DNA from: CAVZXS01 sp963779325
Lineage (GTDB): Bacteria > Bacteroidota > Bacteroidia > Chitinophagales > Chitinophagaceae
Length of the DNA stretch: 64,000 bases
Direction: 5' to 3'
NCBI GenBank assembly: GCA_963779325.1
Contig: CAVZXS010000007.1
Span: 124,001 to 188,000 of the forward strand
Of the stretch, positions 16,321 to 24,243 are shown one piece after another. The position numbers and the translations under genes are program-made. Under the pieces are notes generated by a model. It was given only the letters and a program-made list of their open reading frames with translations, was not told the DNA's origin and did not search any database. The first letter of the stretch is position 1. Each line of letters starts with the position of its first letter.

Positions 16321-17157
16321 ATGAAAAAAATTATCGCGGCTTTTGACGGTCTTAAATACTCGGAGAGTACTGCAGATTATGCTGTTTACCTGGCAAAACA
16401 AACCAATACGCACCTCGTAGGCGTTTTTTTGGACGACCCGACTTATACAAGTTATAAAATTTATGATCTGATAACTAAAGACGGTGCATCGGAAGATAAA
16501 TTAAGAAAATTAGATGCGAAAGATAAAGTGACCCGTAATATAGCCTCTGCAAATTTTGAGAAGGCATGTCAAAATGCAGGGTTACAATATACCGTACACC
16601 ACGATCATAGTATCGCATTGCAGGAATTGAAACATGAAAGTATTTATGCAGACCTGGTCATTATCGATTCCAAAGAAACATTGACGCACTACACCGAAAA
16701 ACTGCCCACGCGTTTTATTCGCGATCTGCTCAGCGATGCACAATGCCCTGTGCTGGTAGCGCCGCAAAAATACAAACCTGTTCAGAAGGTCATATTATTG
16801 TATGACGGCAGTCCTTCATCGGTACATGCCATAAAAATGTTCAGCTATTTACTGCCGGAATTAGCAGAAGGGGATACTGAGGTGATTTCAGTGAAGCCCG
16901 TAGATTCTACGCTGCACATGCCCGACAGCAAACTGATGAAAGAGTTTATGAAACGCCATTTCCCCAAAGCAAAATATATAGTAACAAAAGGTTTCGCCGA
17001 AGATGAAATTATAAAACATTTAAAACAAACATCGGGAAATGCTCTGGTGGTGTTGGGCGCTTATAGGCGCAGTACGGTAAGCCGATGGTTCAGGGAAAGT
17101 ATGGCCGATACGTTGATGAAAGAAGTAAAGATGCCTTTGTTTATTGCGCATAAATAA
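16321..17157 (+). CDS. Universal stress protein, tandem-domain type
   Basis: A 278-residue paralogue of the preceding gene, with the same two-domain plan: KKIIAAFDGLKYSESTADYA at the N-terminus, AQCPVLVAPQKY mid-protein, VILLYDGSPSSVHAIKMFSY opening the second domain and LVVLGAYRRSTVSRWFRESM near the end. It begins 8 bp after the first USP stop, so it is co-transcribed. Family function is stress tolerance; binding of ATP is not certain, since the glycine-rich loop is degenerate. Confidence 0.9.
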   Translation: MKKIIAAFDGLKYSESTADYAVYLAKQTNTHLVGVFLDDPTYTSYKIYDLITKDGASEDKLRKLDAKDKVTRNIASANFEKACQNAGLQYTVHHDHSIALQELKHESIYADLVIIDSKETLTHYTEKLPTRFIRDLLSDAQCPVLVAPQKYKPVQKVILLYDGSPSSVHAIKMFSYLLPELAEGDTEVISVKPVDSTLHMPDSKLMKEFMKRHFPKAKYIVTKGFAEDEIIKHLKQTSGNALVVLGAYRRSTVSRWFRESMADTLMKEVKMPLFIAHK

Positions 17158-17218
17158 ATAATACTAAATTGCATATTTCCGATAAAGTTGTCAAACTTTT
17201 ATTAGTGGAATTATAATT

Positions 17219-17788
17219 ATGACTAAAGTAAAACTTGATCAACTTATTAACTCTGAAAGCGACCAGCTTGCAAAGCTGAATGAAATTGTACAGAAAGCGA
17301 TTGAAGAGGAGAAATTACTTTCTGAAAAGTTATTGGAGTTCGAAGATAAAAATCCTTCTTTTGTAAGCCGGCTGGCCGATAAGGTAGCCACGTTTGGGGG
17401 GAGCTGGAAATTTATTCTTGCTTTCGGCTTGATTATGATGGCGTGGATAGTGGTGAATGTATACCTGCTCCAAAAAGCATTTGATCCGTTTCCTTTTATA
17501 TTATTGAATCTTTTGTTGTCAACTATCGCGGCGTTGCAGGCGCCTGTTATTATGATGAGCCAGAACCGTAAAGAAGAAAAGGACAGGCGACGGGCTGTAA
17601 ATGATTATATGATAAACCTGAAATCAGAAATTGAAGTAAGAAATTTACATGGTAAGATTGATTTGCTGATGACCGAACAAATGAAAACATTATTTGAAAT
17701 ACAAAAAGAGCAAATGGATATGATGGAAGAAATTAAAGAAGCATTAAACATACACCCTGAAAAAAAGCCTGCACGCGGTTCTGCATAA
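17219..17788 (+). CDS. DUF1003 membrane protein
   Basis: A 189-residue protein with an N-terminal coiled region, two membrane helices (WKFILAFGLIMMAWIVVNVYL and FILLNLLLSTIAALQAPVIM) and the DUF1003 hallmarks VATFGGSWKFI and FDPFPFILLNLLLS...APVIMMSQNRKEEKDR. A C-terminal coiled coil follows. The stop TAA abuts the next ATG (17789). DUF1003 has no assigned function but is often found near stress and ion-transport genes. Its place in the USP operon suggests a stress-linked membrane role. Confidence 0.88.
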   Translation: MTKVKLDQLINSESDQLAKLNEIVQKAIEEEKLLSEKLLEFEDKNPSFVSRLADKVATFGGSWKFILAFGLIMMAWIVVNVYLLQKAFDPFPFILLNLLLSTIAALQAPVIMMSQNRKEEKDRRRAVNDYMINLKSEIEVRNLHGKIDLLMTEQMKTLFEIQKEQMDMMEEIKEALNIHPEKKPARGSA

Positions 17789-18799
17789 ATGGATTCCTTA
17801 ACACATCTTGCTCTTGGCGCCTGCATGGGCGAAGCCTTTGCCGGCAGAACGCTTGGCAAAAAAGCGATGCTGTGGGGAGCCATGGCGCAAAGCGTTCCTG
17901 ATATAGATTTCGTCGCTTCCTTTTGGATGGATACTTCTTCCAATTTATTGGCGCATCGCGGCTTTACACATTCGTTTTTGTTTTGCGCTATCATTACACC
18001 ATTACTTGCATTGCTGGCTGAGCATTGGCACAGGCCGCATAATATTCGTTTGTCGCGATGGATATTGTTTTTCGGCGGCGTAATTTTCATTCACATTTTT
18101 GTTGATGCATTTAACAATTACGGTGTAGGTTGGTTAGAACCGTTCAGTCACCGGCGTATTTCTTTTAATACCATTTATGTAGCGGATCCTTTTTTCTCTG
18201 TTTGGCCGGCTATAGCCTGTGCGGCGCTTATTTATTTAAAAAGATGGATACCGCAAAGGAAAAGATGGTGGCGAATGGGGCTTGGTCTGCCTGCATTGTA
18301 TCTCATCTATTGTTTATTTAATAAAGCAAAAATAGACAGCGATGTAAAAAGTATTTTACAGAAACAGCAAATCAGTTATACAAGATATCTCACTTCACCG
18401 GCACCGTTGCAAAATTGGCTATGGTATGTAGTGGCCGGCAACGACAGCGGCTATTATGTAGGTTTTCGTTCTTTATTGGACAGTAAGAAAGAAATCGCTT
18501 TTCAATATTTTCCCCGCAATGATTCTTTGCTTGAGCCTGCCAATGACCATGCAGATCTGCATCAGCTAAAACGGTTTTCTCAAAAGTATTATACGGTAGA
18601 AAAATGGAATGATACCCTGGTATTTAATGATCTCCGCTTTGGCCAAATTATTGGTTGGCAAGACCCCAAAGAGAAATTTGTATTTCATTATTACCTGCAA
18701 CACCCCAATGATAATACATTGGTTGTACAACGCGGCCGCTTTGCCAAATGGAATTGGGAAGTGATAAAGAATTTTCTTTCAAGAATCAAAGGGAATTGA
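17789..18799 (+). CDS. Membrane-bound metal-dependent hydrolase (YbcI/DUF457-like)
   Basis: A 336-residue protein opening MDSLTHLALGACMGEAFAGR, the characteristic start of the DUF457/YdjM family. It has conserved His in DSLTH, HRGFTHSFLF and HIFVDAFNNYGVG, which are putative metal ligands. Several hydrophobic helices lie in the first 190 residues. The C-terminal ~140 residues are soluble. It follows the DUF1003 gene with no gap and ends the operon; the next genes are on the other strand only 20 bp away. The substrate is unknown for the family. Confidence 0.85.
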   Translation: MDSLTHLALGACMGEAFAGRTLGKKAMLWGAMAQSVPDIDFVASFWMDTSSNLLAHRGFTHSFLFCAIITPLLALLAEHWHRPHNIRLSRWILFFGGVIFIHIFVDAFNNYGVGWLEPFSHRRISFNTIYVADPFFSVWPAIACAALIYLKRWIPQRKRWWRMGLGLPALYLIYCLFNKAKIDSDVKSILQKQQISYTRYLTSPAPLQNWLWYVVAGNDSGYYVGFRSLLDSKKEIAFQYFPRNDSLLEPANDHADLHQLKRFSQKYYTVEKWNDTLVFNDLRFGQIIGWQDPKEKFVFHYYLQHPNDNTLVVQRGRFAKWNWEVIKNFLSRIKGN

Positions 18800-18818
18800 T
18801 TTTTTAATAAACAATTTC

Positions 18819-19709
18819 CTAAGTCGAAGCTCCGCCCAATTTTTTAATTTTTATTATTTGCCAAACAAGATAAAAGATAACACCCCACACGCCTGCAACA
18901 ATGGAATAAGCCATAAAAAGCAACCATAGCGGTGTTTTAAATCTTGTGGCAAATAAAGATCTTTTATCAAAATTATTCTCAGGTTTTATGCTAACACCCC
19001 ATGGTACTGATTTCTCTATAACTAAGTTGCCGTATAGTTCATTGTCTTCAACCTTGGCTATCAATATAATATTTCCTTTTTCATCGCCGGGTAAACTGTC
19101 TTTTTTAAATTCTGCCACCGCCTGCCCGGTCGAATCAGTTGTATATGTTTCCTCATCTCCTGCGGACAGAATACTTGCTAACCGGCGGATACCGATTTTT
19201 ATTTCTACATCTTTTGCAGGAACCCATTCACCGTCTTTCAATTCGGTAACCATAGCAGTTATGGTTTTTGCGGTTTCACCAGAGGATGTATCAATGATGA
19301 TTTTTGATTTTGTAACAGGCAGTTCTGTTTTCGTTTCATCAAACTCTTTAGTGCCTGCGGCAGATGCTATAAAATTATGTTGAGATGATGCATCCCAAAA
19401 CACTTTGACAGATGCGGGAAGAATAACTTTGGCCTCTCCGTTTTCGCCCGTGGTTACTTTACCCAGTAAATTAGCTTCGCCTGAATCACTGTCAATGAAT
19501 ACCTGAACGGGAACATTTTTTACCGGCGTATATTTTTTACCCAACTTGCTTTGCGATTTAACAACGAGGTATGGGATTTTATTATCAACCGAAAAATATT
19601 TTATACTTAAAACAGATTCTTTAGCGACAGAATCCTGTGCCTGTACACCGGTTATTATTAAAATAAAAATAAGCAGGATATAACTTTTATGAAATAATTT
19701 CTTTTTCAT
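18819..19709 (-). CDS. Exported membrane-anchored protein of the NrfD module
   Basis: A 296-residue protein with a signal peptide (ILLIFILIITGVQAQ), an extended beta-rich periplasmic region of two Ig/transthyretin-like repeats (PVKNVPVQVFID...GENGEAKVILP and PAKDVEIKIG...DSTGQAVAEF), and one C-terminal membrane helix (LWLLFMAYSIVAGVWGVIFYLVW). It overlaps the end of the NrfD gene by 23 bp, so it is the last gene of that operon. No family was recognised. A structural or assembly role in the quinol-oxidising complex is inferred from position only. Confidence 0.65.
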   Translation of the reverse strand: MKKKLFHKSYILLIFILIITGVQAQDSVAKESVLSIKYFSVDNKIPYLVVKSQSKLGKKYTPVKNVPVQVFIDSDSGEANLLGKVTTGENGEAKVILPASVKVFWDASSQHNFIASAAGTKEFDETKTELPVTKSKIIIDTSSGETAKTITAMVTELKDGEWVPAKDVEIKIGIRRLASILSAGDEETYTTDSTGQAVAEFKKDSLPGDEKGNIILIAKVEDNELYGNLVIEKSVPWGVSIKPENNFDKRSLFATRFKTPLWLLFMAYSIVAGVWGVIFYLVWQIIKIKKLGGAST

Positions 19710-21048
19710 GTTGTTCAGTTATAGTTTCTTGAATGGGAATGATAGGATAAATTCTTGCAAAAAAAGTTATTACAAGCAAGGCGCCTGCAAGAGAACCGAC
19801 GGCAATAGCCCACTCTTCCCAGCTTGGAAAGTAATGACGATAGCCGGCCGGTACATCCTGCATCGGTAAAAAAGGATGCAGTAGAGTAGGGGTGACAATT
19901 AAATAACGTTTGAACCATGCACCTACCACAATCATTATGCCTGCGATAAACATGGGTAAGGGTTTTCTCCCTTTTTTAAAAAGCAACATAATAACCGGGA
20001 TGATCATACCGACTATTATCGCGAACCAAAACATAACAGCATAGCCGCCTGTAAATAATTCCGCTAAATGACCTTCTTCCGCTTTCTTCATCTTAAATGC
20101 GGGAATCATGTATTCGTTTATATTGAAATAGAGGTAGAGAAGCGAAAGCATAACAACAATCCTTCCCATTTTTTCAAAATGCAATTCAGTAATATATTTT
20201 TCGAGCTTATAAAATTTTCTAAAAACATACATAGCTACTACTACGCCGCCGGCACCTACCAGGAATGCACCTGATATAAAGTAGGCGCCAAAATTGGTGC
20301 TGTCCCACCCGGGCCGGTACGTAGTTGCAAACAACCATGAAGTAACGGTGTGAATACTAAACGCTACAGGTATGATAGCGATACAAAGAATGGTAATAGC
20401 TTTTTCGCTTATTTTAAACTGCTCCGCGGTTCCTTTCCAAAAAGAACCCTGAAATTTGTATAATTTATTCAATGCTCTGCCGGATTTTTCTTTGAATTTG
20501 AGAAGAATTTTAAGATCGGGCAATAACGGCATATACAATAGCAGTAAACTGATGCAGAAATAAGTGCCTATCACTATTACATCCCACATAATGGGCGATT
20601 GAATACGGCCGTGAATGAACAGGTTCAACATCCTATCCGGGCGGCCCATATCTACTATAATAATCAGCGCGGCAAAAACAATGGCGGATACTGCAATGAT
20701 CTCAGCTATTCTTGTTAGCGGAGTGGCCCACTTTACATTGGCCAGGCGAAAGATGGCGGTGATAAGAGAACCTACCAAACTTATGGCCACAAAAAATACA
20801 AAATTAGAAATATAAATTCCCCAGGAAACATAGTCTCCCATATTGGTAACCGCCAACCCGTATTTGAGTTGACGGTAATACGCAAAGGCGCCGATTAAAC
20901 ATAAAAGGATAAGTAGGGCAGTCCATATCTTGCCGCGCTTTCCAAATTTTTGCGGCAGTAGATCCTGCGTAATTTGTTCGCTTGATACTAAAGATGAATT
21001 TTGCACAAAAGTAGTTTTAATGTTTTTGTTTATCAGCAGGGTCTTCAT
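19687..21048 (-). CDS. NrfD/PsrC-type quinol-interacting membrane subunit
   Basis: A ~453-residue polytopic protein. The start at MKTLLINKNIKTTF (21048) overlaps the preceding FeS gene by 32 bp; the longer in-frame ORF to 21105 is less likely. It has about nine or ten helices including GDYVSWGIYISNFVFFVAIS and AIIVGMIIPVIMLLF. The N-terminal motif (YGLAVTNMGDYVSWGIYI) and DMGRPDRMLNL are typical of NrfD/PsrC/ActC proteins, which exchange electrons between menaquinol and a partner FeS protein. No molybdopterin or haem catalytic subunit accompanies it here. Confidence 0.88.
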   Translation of the reverse strand: MKTLLINKNIKTTFVQNSSLVSSEQITQDLLPQKFGKRGKIWTALLILLCLIGAFAYYRQLKYGLAVTNMGDYVSWGIYISNFVFFVAISLVGSLITAIFRLANVKWATPLTRIAEIIAVSAIVFAALIIIVDMGRPDRMLNLFIHGRIQSPIMWDVIVIGTYFCISLLLLYMPLLPDLKILLKFKEKSGRALNKLYKFQGSFWKGTAEQFKISEKAITILCIAIIPVAFSIHTVTSWLFATTYRPGWDSTNFGAYFISGAFLVGAGGVVVAMYVFRKFYKLEKYITELHFEKMGRIVVMLSLLYLYFNINEYMIPAFKMKKAEEGHLAELFTGGYAVMFWFAIIVGMIIPVIMLLFKKGRKPLPMFIAGIMIVVGAWFKRYLIVTPTLLHPFLPMQDVPAGYRHYFPSWEEWAIAVGSLAGALLVITFFARIYPIIPIQETITEQHEKEIIS

Positions 21049-21985
21049 TTTCCAACCCTGATTCATAAGGGAAATTGCGATTGGCGGGCGGCAGGTAATA
21101 CACACTTGGTTTTGTACCCAAATCTTCCATCAACCGGTAACCGGCTTTATCTTTTATTAATTCGCTGAAGCGGAATGTTTCCGCGCCGTTGCTTACCGAA
21201 TCTTCATTCATATCGCCAAACATAAAAACACCATTGGGGCAAGCCGAAACGCAGTGCGGCAATTCACCCTTTCTTGCCATATCAGGGCAGAAATCACATT
21301 TACTCACCGTACCCAACTTTTGAGGCATGCTTGTTTCGCAGGAGTAATGCTGCGTGGCAACAGCTTCTTCAAGTATTGGTTCCTGCCAGTTAAAAACGCG
21401 GCTTGAATAAGGACAAGCGGCCATGCAGAAACGACAACCGATACACCGATCGCTGTCTATCAAAACAATTCCATCCTGCCGTTTAAATGTGGCATCAACG
21501 GGACAAACTTTTACACAGGGAGGTTCATCGCAATGCATGCAGGTAGTGGGTTGCCAATAAGGAGCTGTTTTATCAGCATCCTGCATCGAAAGTATTTTTA
21601 TCCAATTTTGCCCCGGGTTCAAACCGTGTGCATGGTTGCAGGCTGTTTTACAAGCGCCTACATTTTTGCACCGGCCCAGGTCAATAACCATAACAAATTT
21701 TTTTCCTTCAATTCCTTTTCGCTCTTCACTGTTTGAAATGCGCGGCAAATCCGGAACAGGTTTTAAAAATGCTTTGTCCATTTCAATAACCTCTCCATCC
21801 ACCGATAACAACTTTACTGTTTCGCCTGAAGCTTTTACTTCATCGCCTGCATAACCGTCGAATGGATTTTTTTTGGAAGAGCAACTTGCGGCAGCCATTG
21901 TCGCCATTAATCCTGTAAGGAGAAATTCTCTCCTGGAATTATTATTATTGTTACATCCTCCTTCTTTATTGCAGTTGCAGCTCAT
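21017..21985 (-). CDS. Tat-exported 4Fe-4S ferredoxin-type electron-transfer protein
   Basis: A 322-residue protein with a twin-arginine leader (NSRREFLLTGLMATMAAASC). A short domain with VKLLSVDGEVIEMDKAFL follows, then the four-cluster ferredoxin fold: CKNVGACKTACNHAHG, CMHCDEPPCVKVCPVDAT, CIGCRFCMAACPYS and CDFCPDMARKGELPHCVSACPNG. The first motif is the C-x5-C-x3-C variant that lacks the usual second cysteine spacing. It is the partner of the NrfD subunit encoded next and would sit on the periplasmic side, passing electrons to or from the quinone pool. Confidence 0.9.
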   Translation of the reverse strand: MSCNCNKEGGCNNNNNSRREFLLTGLMATMAAASCSSKKNPFDGYAGDEVKASGETVKLLSVDGEVIEMDKAFLKPVPDLPRISNSEERKGIEGKKFVMVIDLGRCKNVGACKTACNHAHGLNPGQNWIKILSMQDADKTAPYWQPTTCMHCDEPPCVKVCPVDATFKRQDGIVLIDSDRCIGCRFCMAACPYSSRVFNWQEPILEEAVATQHYSCETSMPQKLGTVSKCDFCPDMARKGELPHCVSACPNGVFMFGDMNEDSVSNGAETFRFSELIKDKAGYRLMEDLGTKPSVYYLPPANRNFPYESGLENEDPADKQKH

Positions 21986-22010
21986 TATGAATTGGTTTTA
22001 GTTAAAAGAT

Positions 22011-22247
22011 TTATTTTTTTACCCATTTTTGTAATTCTTCATCACTGATTTTTTTACCGGAGGAGGCCAAGAGTTTTTTATCAATTTCCACCAATTGGCC
22101 ATCTTGTGTAAGCATTTTAACCGTTTCGGAAACGGGCTTAATTTTTTTCTTGCCGGGAATAAATTTAAATACAGTAAGAGAAGAAACAAGGGCGGCGCCC
22201 CATAGCAGAAATTTTTTTCGTGAAGAGGCTTTTATATCTTTGGCCAT
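22011..22247 (-). CDS. Small Tat-like protein, paralogue of the FeS protein N-terminal domain
   Basis: A 78-residue protein; the start is MAKDIKASSRKKFLLWG, since the upstream ATG at 22289 lies ahead of the predicted promoter. The SRKKFLLWGAALVSSLTVF segment is a weak (RK instead of RR) Tat-like leader. The mature part, VKMLTQDGQLVEIDKKLL, closely matches VKLLSVDGEVIEMDKAFL in the adjacent FeS protein, so it is a free-standing copy of that N-terminal domain. It is first in the operon with FeS, NrfD and the 296-residue protein. No function is known; a chaperone or docking role is possible. Confidence 0.7.
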   Translation of the reverse strand: MAKDIKASSRKKFLLWGAALVSSLTVFKFIPGKKKIKPVSETVKMLTQDGQLVEIDKKLLASSGKKISDEELQKWVKK

Positions 22248-22272
22248 AGTTTTTTTGTAATTGTTTGATAAC

Positions 22273-22338
22273 ACAAAGTATGCAGCCATTTATAAGCAAT
22301 CGGTAACCTTGCTCAGGAAAAAATATGATTGTCGTCAT
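22273..22338 (-). promoter_or_regulatory. FNR-like promoter of the FeS/NrfD operon
   Basis: Distal box ATGAT-tgtc-GTCAT (22325-22338, perfect dyad), weak proximal box GTAAC-cttg-CTCAG (22303-22316, 6/10), and -7 element TACTTTGT (22280-22273, minus strand). The distal centre is exactly 51.5 bp from the first base of the -7 element. Confidence 0.6.
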
Positions 22339-22367
22339 AATAATAATAGATTGAGTGAAAATAAAAA

Positions 22368-22393
22368 ACCGGCCTGTACTGCTACAGACCGGT
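22368..22393 (-). terminator. Intrinsic terminator after cytochrome c gene, copy A
   Basis: ACCGGCCTGTA-ctgc-TACAGACCGGT: an 11-bp stem with one mismatch, followed on the minus strand by TTTTTTATTTT. Confidence 0.85.
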
Positions 22394-22413
22394 CACCACA
22401 TTATTAAGGAAAT

Positions 22414-22821
22414 TTATTTTTTTAGTGTTCTCATAAAATTTACTACACTCCATCTTTCGTCGGCATCGGGTATTTTCTTTTTAAAGCTTGGCATATCATC
22501 TCTTCCTTCCGAAGTTTTATAAAAAAGAGAACCGTCCGGTTGAGACTGAAAGTCCGCAGTGGAAAAATCTCCTGCTTCTGTTTTCAGTTGGGCGGCCTTG
22601 GGTCCGTCTCCCAAACCCTTTGTGCCGTGGCAGGACTTACAATGCGTTGCATATAATGCTTTTCCTTCGGCAATGGAGGCAGCATCAGTCGCAACCGGGT
22701 TCTTCATTTTTTTATAATTATCCGGCACGGGCCAGGGTTTTTTCTCTATATTATTTATTACAGTAAAACTGATACCTGTCAGGCCTGTAATAACTGTCAG
22801 CAGTACAAACATTTTTTTCAT
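22414..22821 (-). CDS. Periplasmic cytochrome c, class I (copy A)
   Basis: A 135-residue exported monohaem cytochrome. A signal peptide (MKKMFVLLTVITGLTGISFT) precedes the haem site THCKSCHGTKGLGDGPKAAQL, and the sixth ligand is the Met in GRDDMPSFKKKIPD. The final helix WSVVNFMRTLKK is typical. It is the last gene of the 25446-22414 operon, closing with a strong terminator. It differs from copy B by V10G and A121V-type changes only. A role as soluble electron carrier to a terminal reductase such as NosZ is inferred. Confidence 0.9.
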   Translation of the reverse strand: MKKMFVLLTVITGLTGISFTVINNIEKKPWPVPDNYKKMKNPVATDAASIAEGKALYATHCKSCHGTKGLGDGPKAAQLKTEAGDFSTADFQSQPDGSLFYKTSEGRDDMPSFKKKIPDADERWSVVNFMRTLKK

Positions 22822-22886
22822 GATGAATTATTATTCTTAAAGAAGTATTTAAGATTGTTAAATATACAAAGAAGCCGTAAGCTCAT

Positions 22887-23801
22887 TTAAAAATTCCACA
22901 GCCTAGTAATATTAAATCCAATTACAAACTGCCCGTCCCTGAAATCGTTTTGGTTAAACACATTGTTGCTTTGAGGAACAATACCATAATAATTCCCCAT
23001 AAATACCTGGAAAGCATGTGAACTGGTAGTAGTTTCAAAACCAAAACAGATATTTGGATGAGGATTATTGATTGTATGCTGTGTCAGCGGTTGATCATAG
23101 CCTGCAATGACGGCTGATTTTTCCGTTACTCTAAATCTGCCGAGAACGGATATGGCAAAGTGACCATTCTCCATTTTTTTTTGTATGATGCCATTTTTGT
23201 CAACATAGGCTTCTACATTATTAAACCAGGAAAAACCCGGCGCAACCTGCGCAGAGAACTTGTCAGTTATTTTTCGTGCAATAATAAGTTGGTTGAAAAA
23301 AGATAACCTGTCAACGCCATTCCTGAAATTACTGTTATCTCTTGCGTCAACTACCATATTACCAAAGTAGGATATGCTTACGGGCATTTTATCCGGGGTT
23401 TGTTGAAGTAATGAATACTTGGCATTTAAATCAACCTGCTTTCTTTCTTTTGTTATTCCGGCACCAATAAACAATTTGTTGATAGGCGCATAACTAAGGC
23501 CTAACCTGATATTGGAAGGGGCAAAAATTCCCCATGCATCTTTCTTTCCGTTATCAACTGTTCCAAACCGGTGCTGAATATCCATTTCCAGCGTTCCTTT
23601 TACAGGAACCATAACGGTTTGGTTATCCATCAGCCAAACGCTGCCAAATGTATTTTTAACAGGTTTTACTTTTTTTGCCGTAGGGACAGTTGCTGAGTCC
23701 TCCTGTGCAAGTAAATTGCCTGTATTGATGCAAAGAAGAAACATGAGAGCAAAAAAACTGCGTTTTGAAACCGGGAATTTTATATTTTCAATCTTTTTCA
23801 T
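22887..23801 (-). CDS. DUF5777 outer-membrane beta-barrel protein
   Basis: A 304-residue protein with a signal peptide (ALMFLLCINTGNLLAQ) and the DUF5777 signature DNQTVMVPVKGTLEMDI, HRFGTV and FAPSNIRLGLSYAPINKLFI, ending with the strand FVIGFNITRLWNF typical of barrel termini. It is a close paralogue of the protein at 27340-28290. Both follow a CX4CH lipoprotein gene by 10-20 bp. The family has no assigned function; the repeated linkage to haem-like lipoproteins suggests a role in electron transfer at the outer membrane or in ligand passage. Confidence 0.88.
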   Translation of the reverse strand: MKKIENIKFPVSKRSFFALMFLLCINTGNLLAQEDSATVPTAKKVKPVKNTFGSVWLMDNQTVMVPVKGTLEMDIQHRFGTVDNGKKDAWGIFAPSNIRLGLSYAPINKLFIGAGITKERKQVDLNAKYSLLQQTPDKMPVSISYFGNMVVDARDNSNFRNGVDRLSFFNQLIIARKITDKFSAQVAPGFSWFNNVEAYVDKNGIIQKKMENGHFAISVLGRFRVTEKSAVIAGYDQPLTQHTINNPHPNICFGFETTTSSHAFQVFMGNYYGIVPQSNNVFNQNDFRDGQFVIGFNITRLWNF

Positions 23802-23811
23802 AATCTTTTTT

Positions 23812-24198
23812 TTAATTGTTTTTAGCTCCTTGTTTTATCCATGCAAGAACAAGAGCATTATAATCTTTATTGATACCGCCCACAGGCATTGGGGTTCCTT
23901 TTTTGCCGGCCATCCACAAATACAATTCACTGGATTGAGGATCACCCGTATTTGTATAACCTGCTAATGAATTGTAGGCATTTGAAATGCTTAGATCAGG
24001 TGCTTTGCCGCCGCTACTATGACATCCGCTGATATTACAACTGCTGTTGAAAATGGGAATAATATCACCAGTGAAACTTACAGACCTTGTTATGTCATCG
24101 CCGGTATCAAAGTTCACTGTTTTATTTTTATAGCAACCTATGAGCAAAAGCATGGTAAAGACTGCTAAAAACTCATATATTTTTTTATTGTGTAACAT
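23812..24198 (-). CDS. CX4CH lipoprotein (cytochrome-like)
   Basis: A 128-residue lipoprotein (lipobox MLLLIGC) with IIPIFNSSCNISGCHSSGG, a C-x4-C-H putative haem-binding site, a conserved PMPVGG methionine region and the ending LAWIKQGAKNN. It is paralogous to the lipoproteins at 28313-28699 and 7036-7407. It lies between the ethylbenzene-dehydrogenase-like haem protein and the DUF5777 barrel in one operon. Covalent haem is plausible but unproven for this motif. Confidence 0.8.
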   Translation of the reverse strand: MLHNKKIYEFLAVFTMLLLIGCYKNKTVNFDTGDDITRSVSFTGDIIPIFNSSCNISGCHSSGGKAPDLSISNAYNSLAGYTNTGDPQSSELYLWMAGKKGTPMPVGGINKDYNALVLAWIKQGAKNN

Positions 24199-24243
24199 GA
24201 CTTTATTTTAGGTCTTTAAAAACCGGGTTTAATAGTTCGCCGT

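Larger units (their letters stand above)
22358..22829. repeat. 472-bp direct repeat, copy A
   Basis: Identical to 25583-26054 apart from three noted substitutions (offset 3225 bp throughout). The unit holds one complete cytochrome c gene with its terminator but not its promoter. Edges are sharp: flanking DNA is unrelated on both sides. Confidence 0.95.

Noticed and set aside
22319..22340. Reading the ATGAT-tgtc-GTCAT dyad as part of the preceding terminator
   Set aside because: The terminator stem is at 22368-22393 with its own T-tract; the dyad has no T-run and lies at the exact 51.5-bp promoter position.
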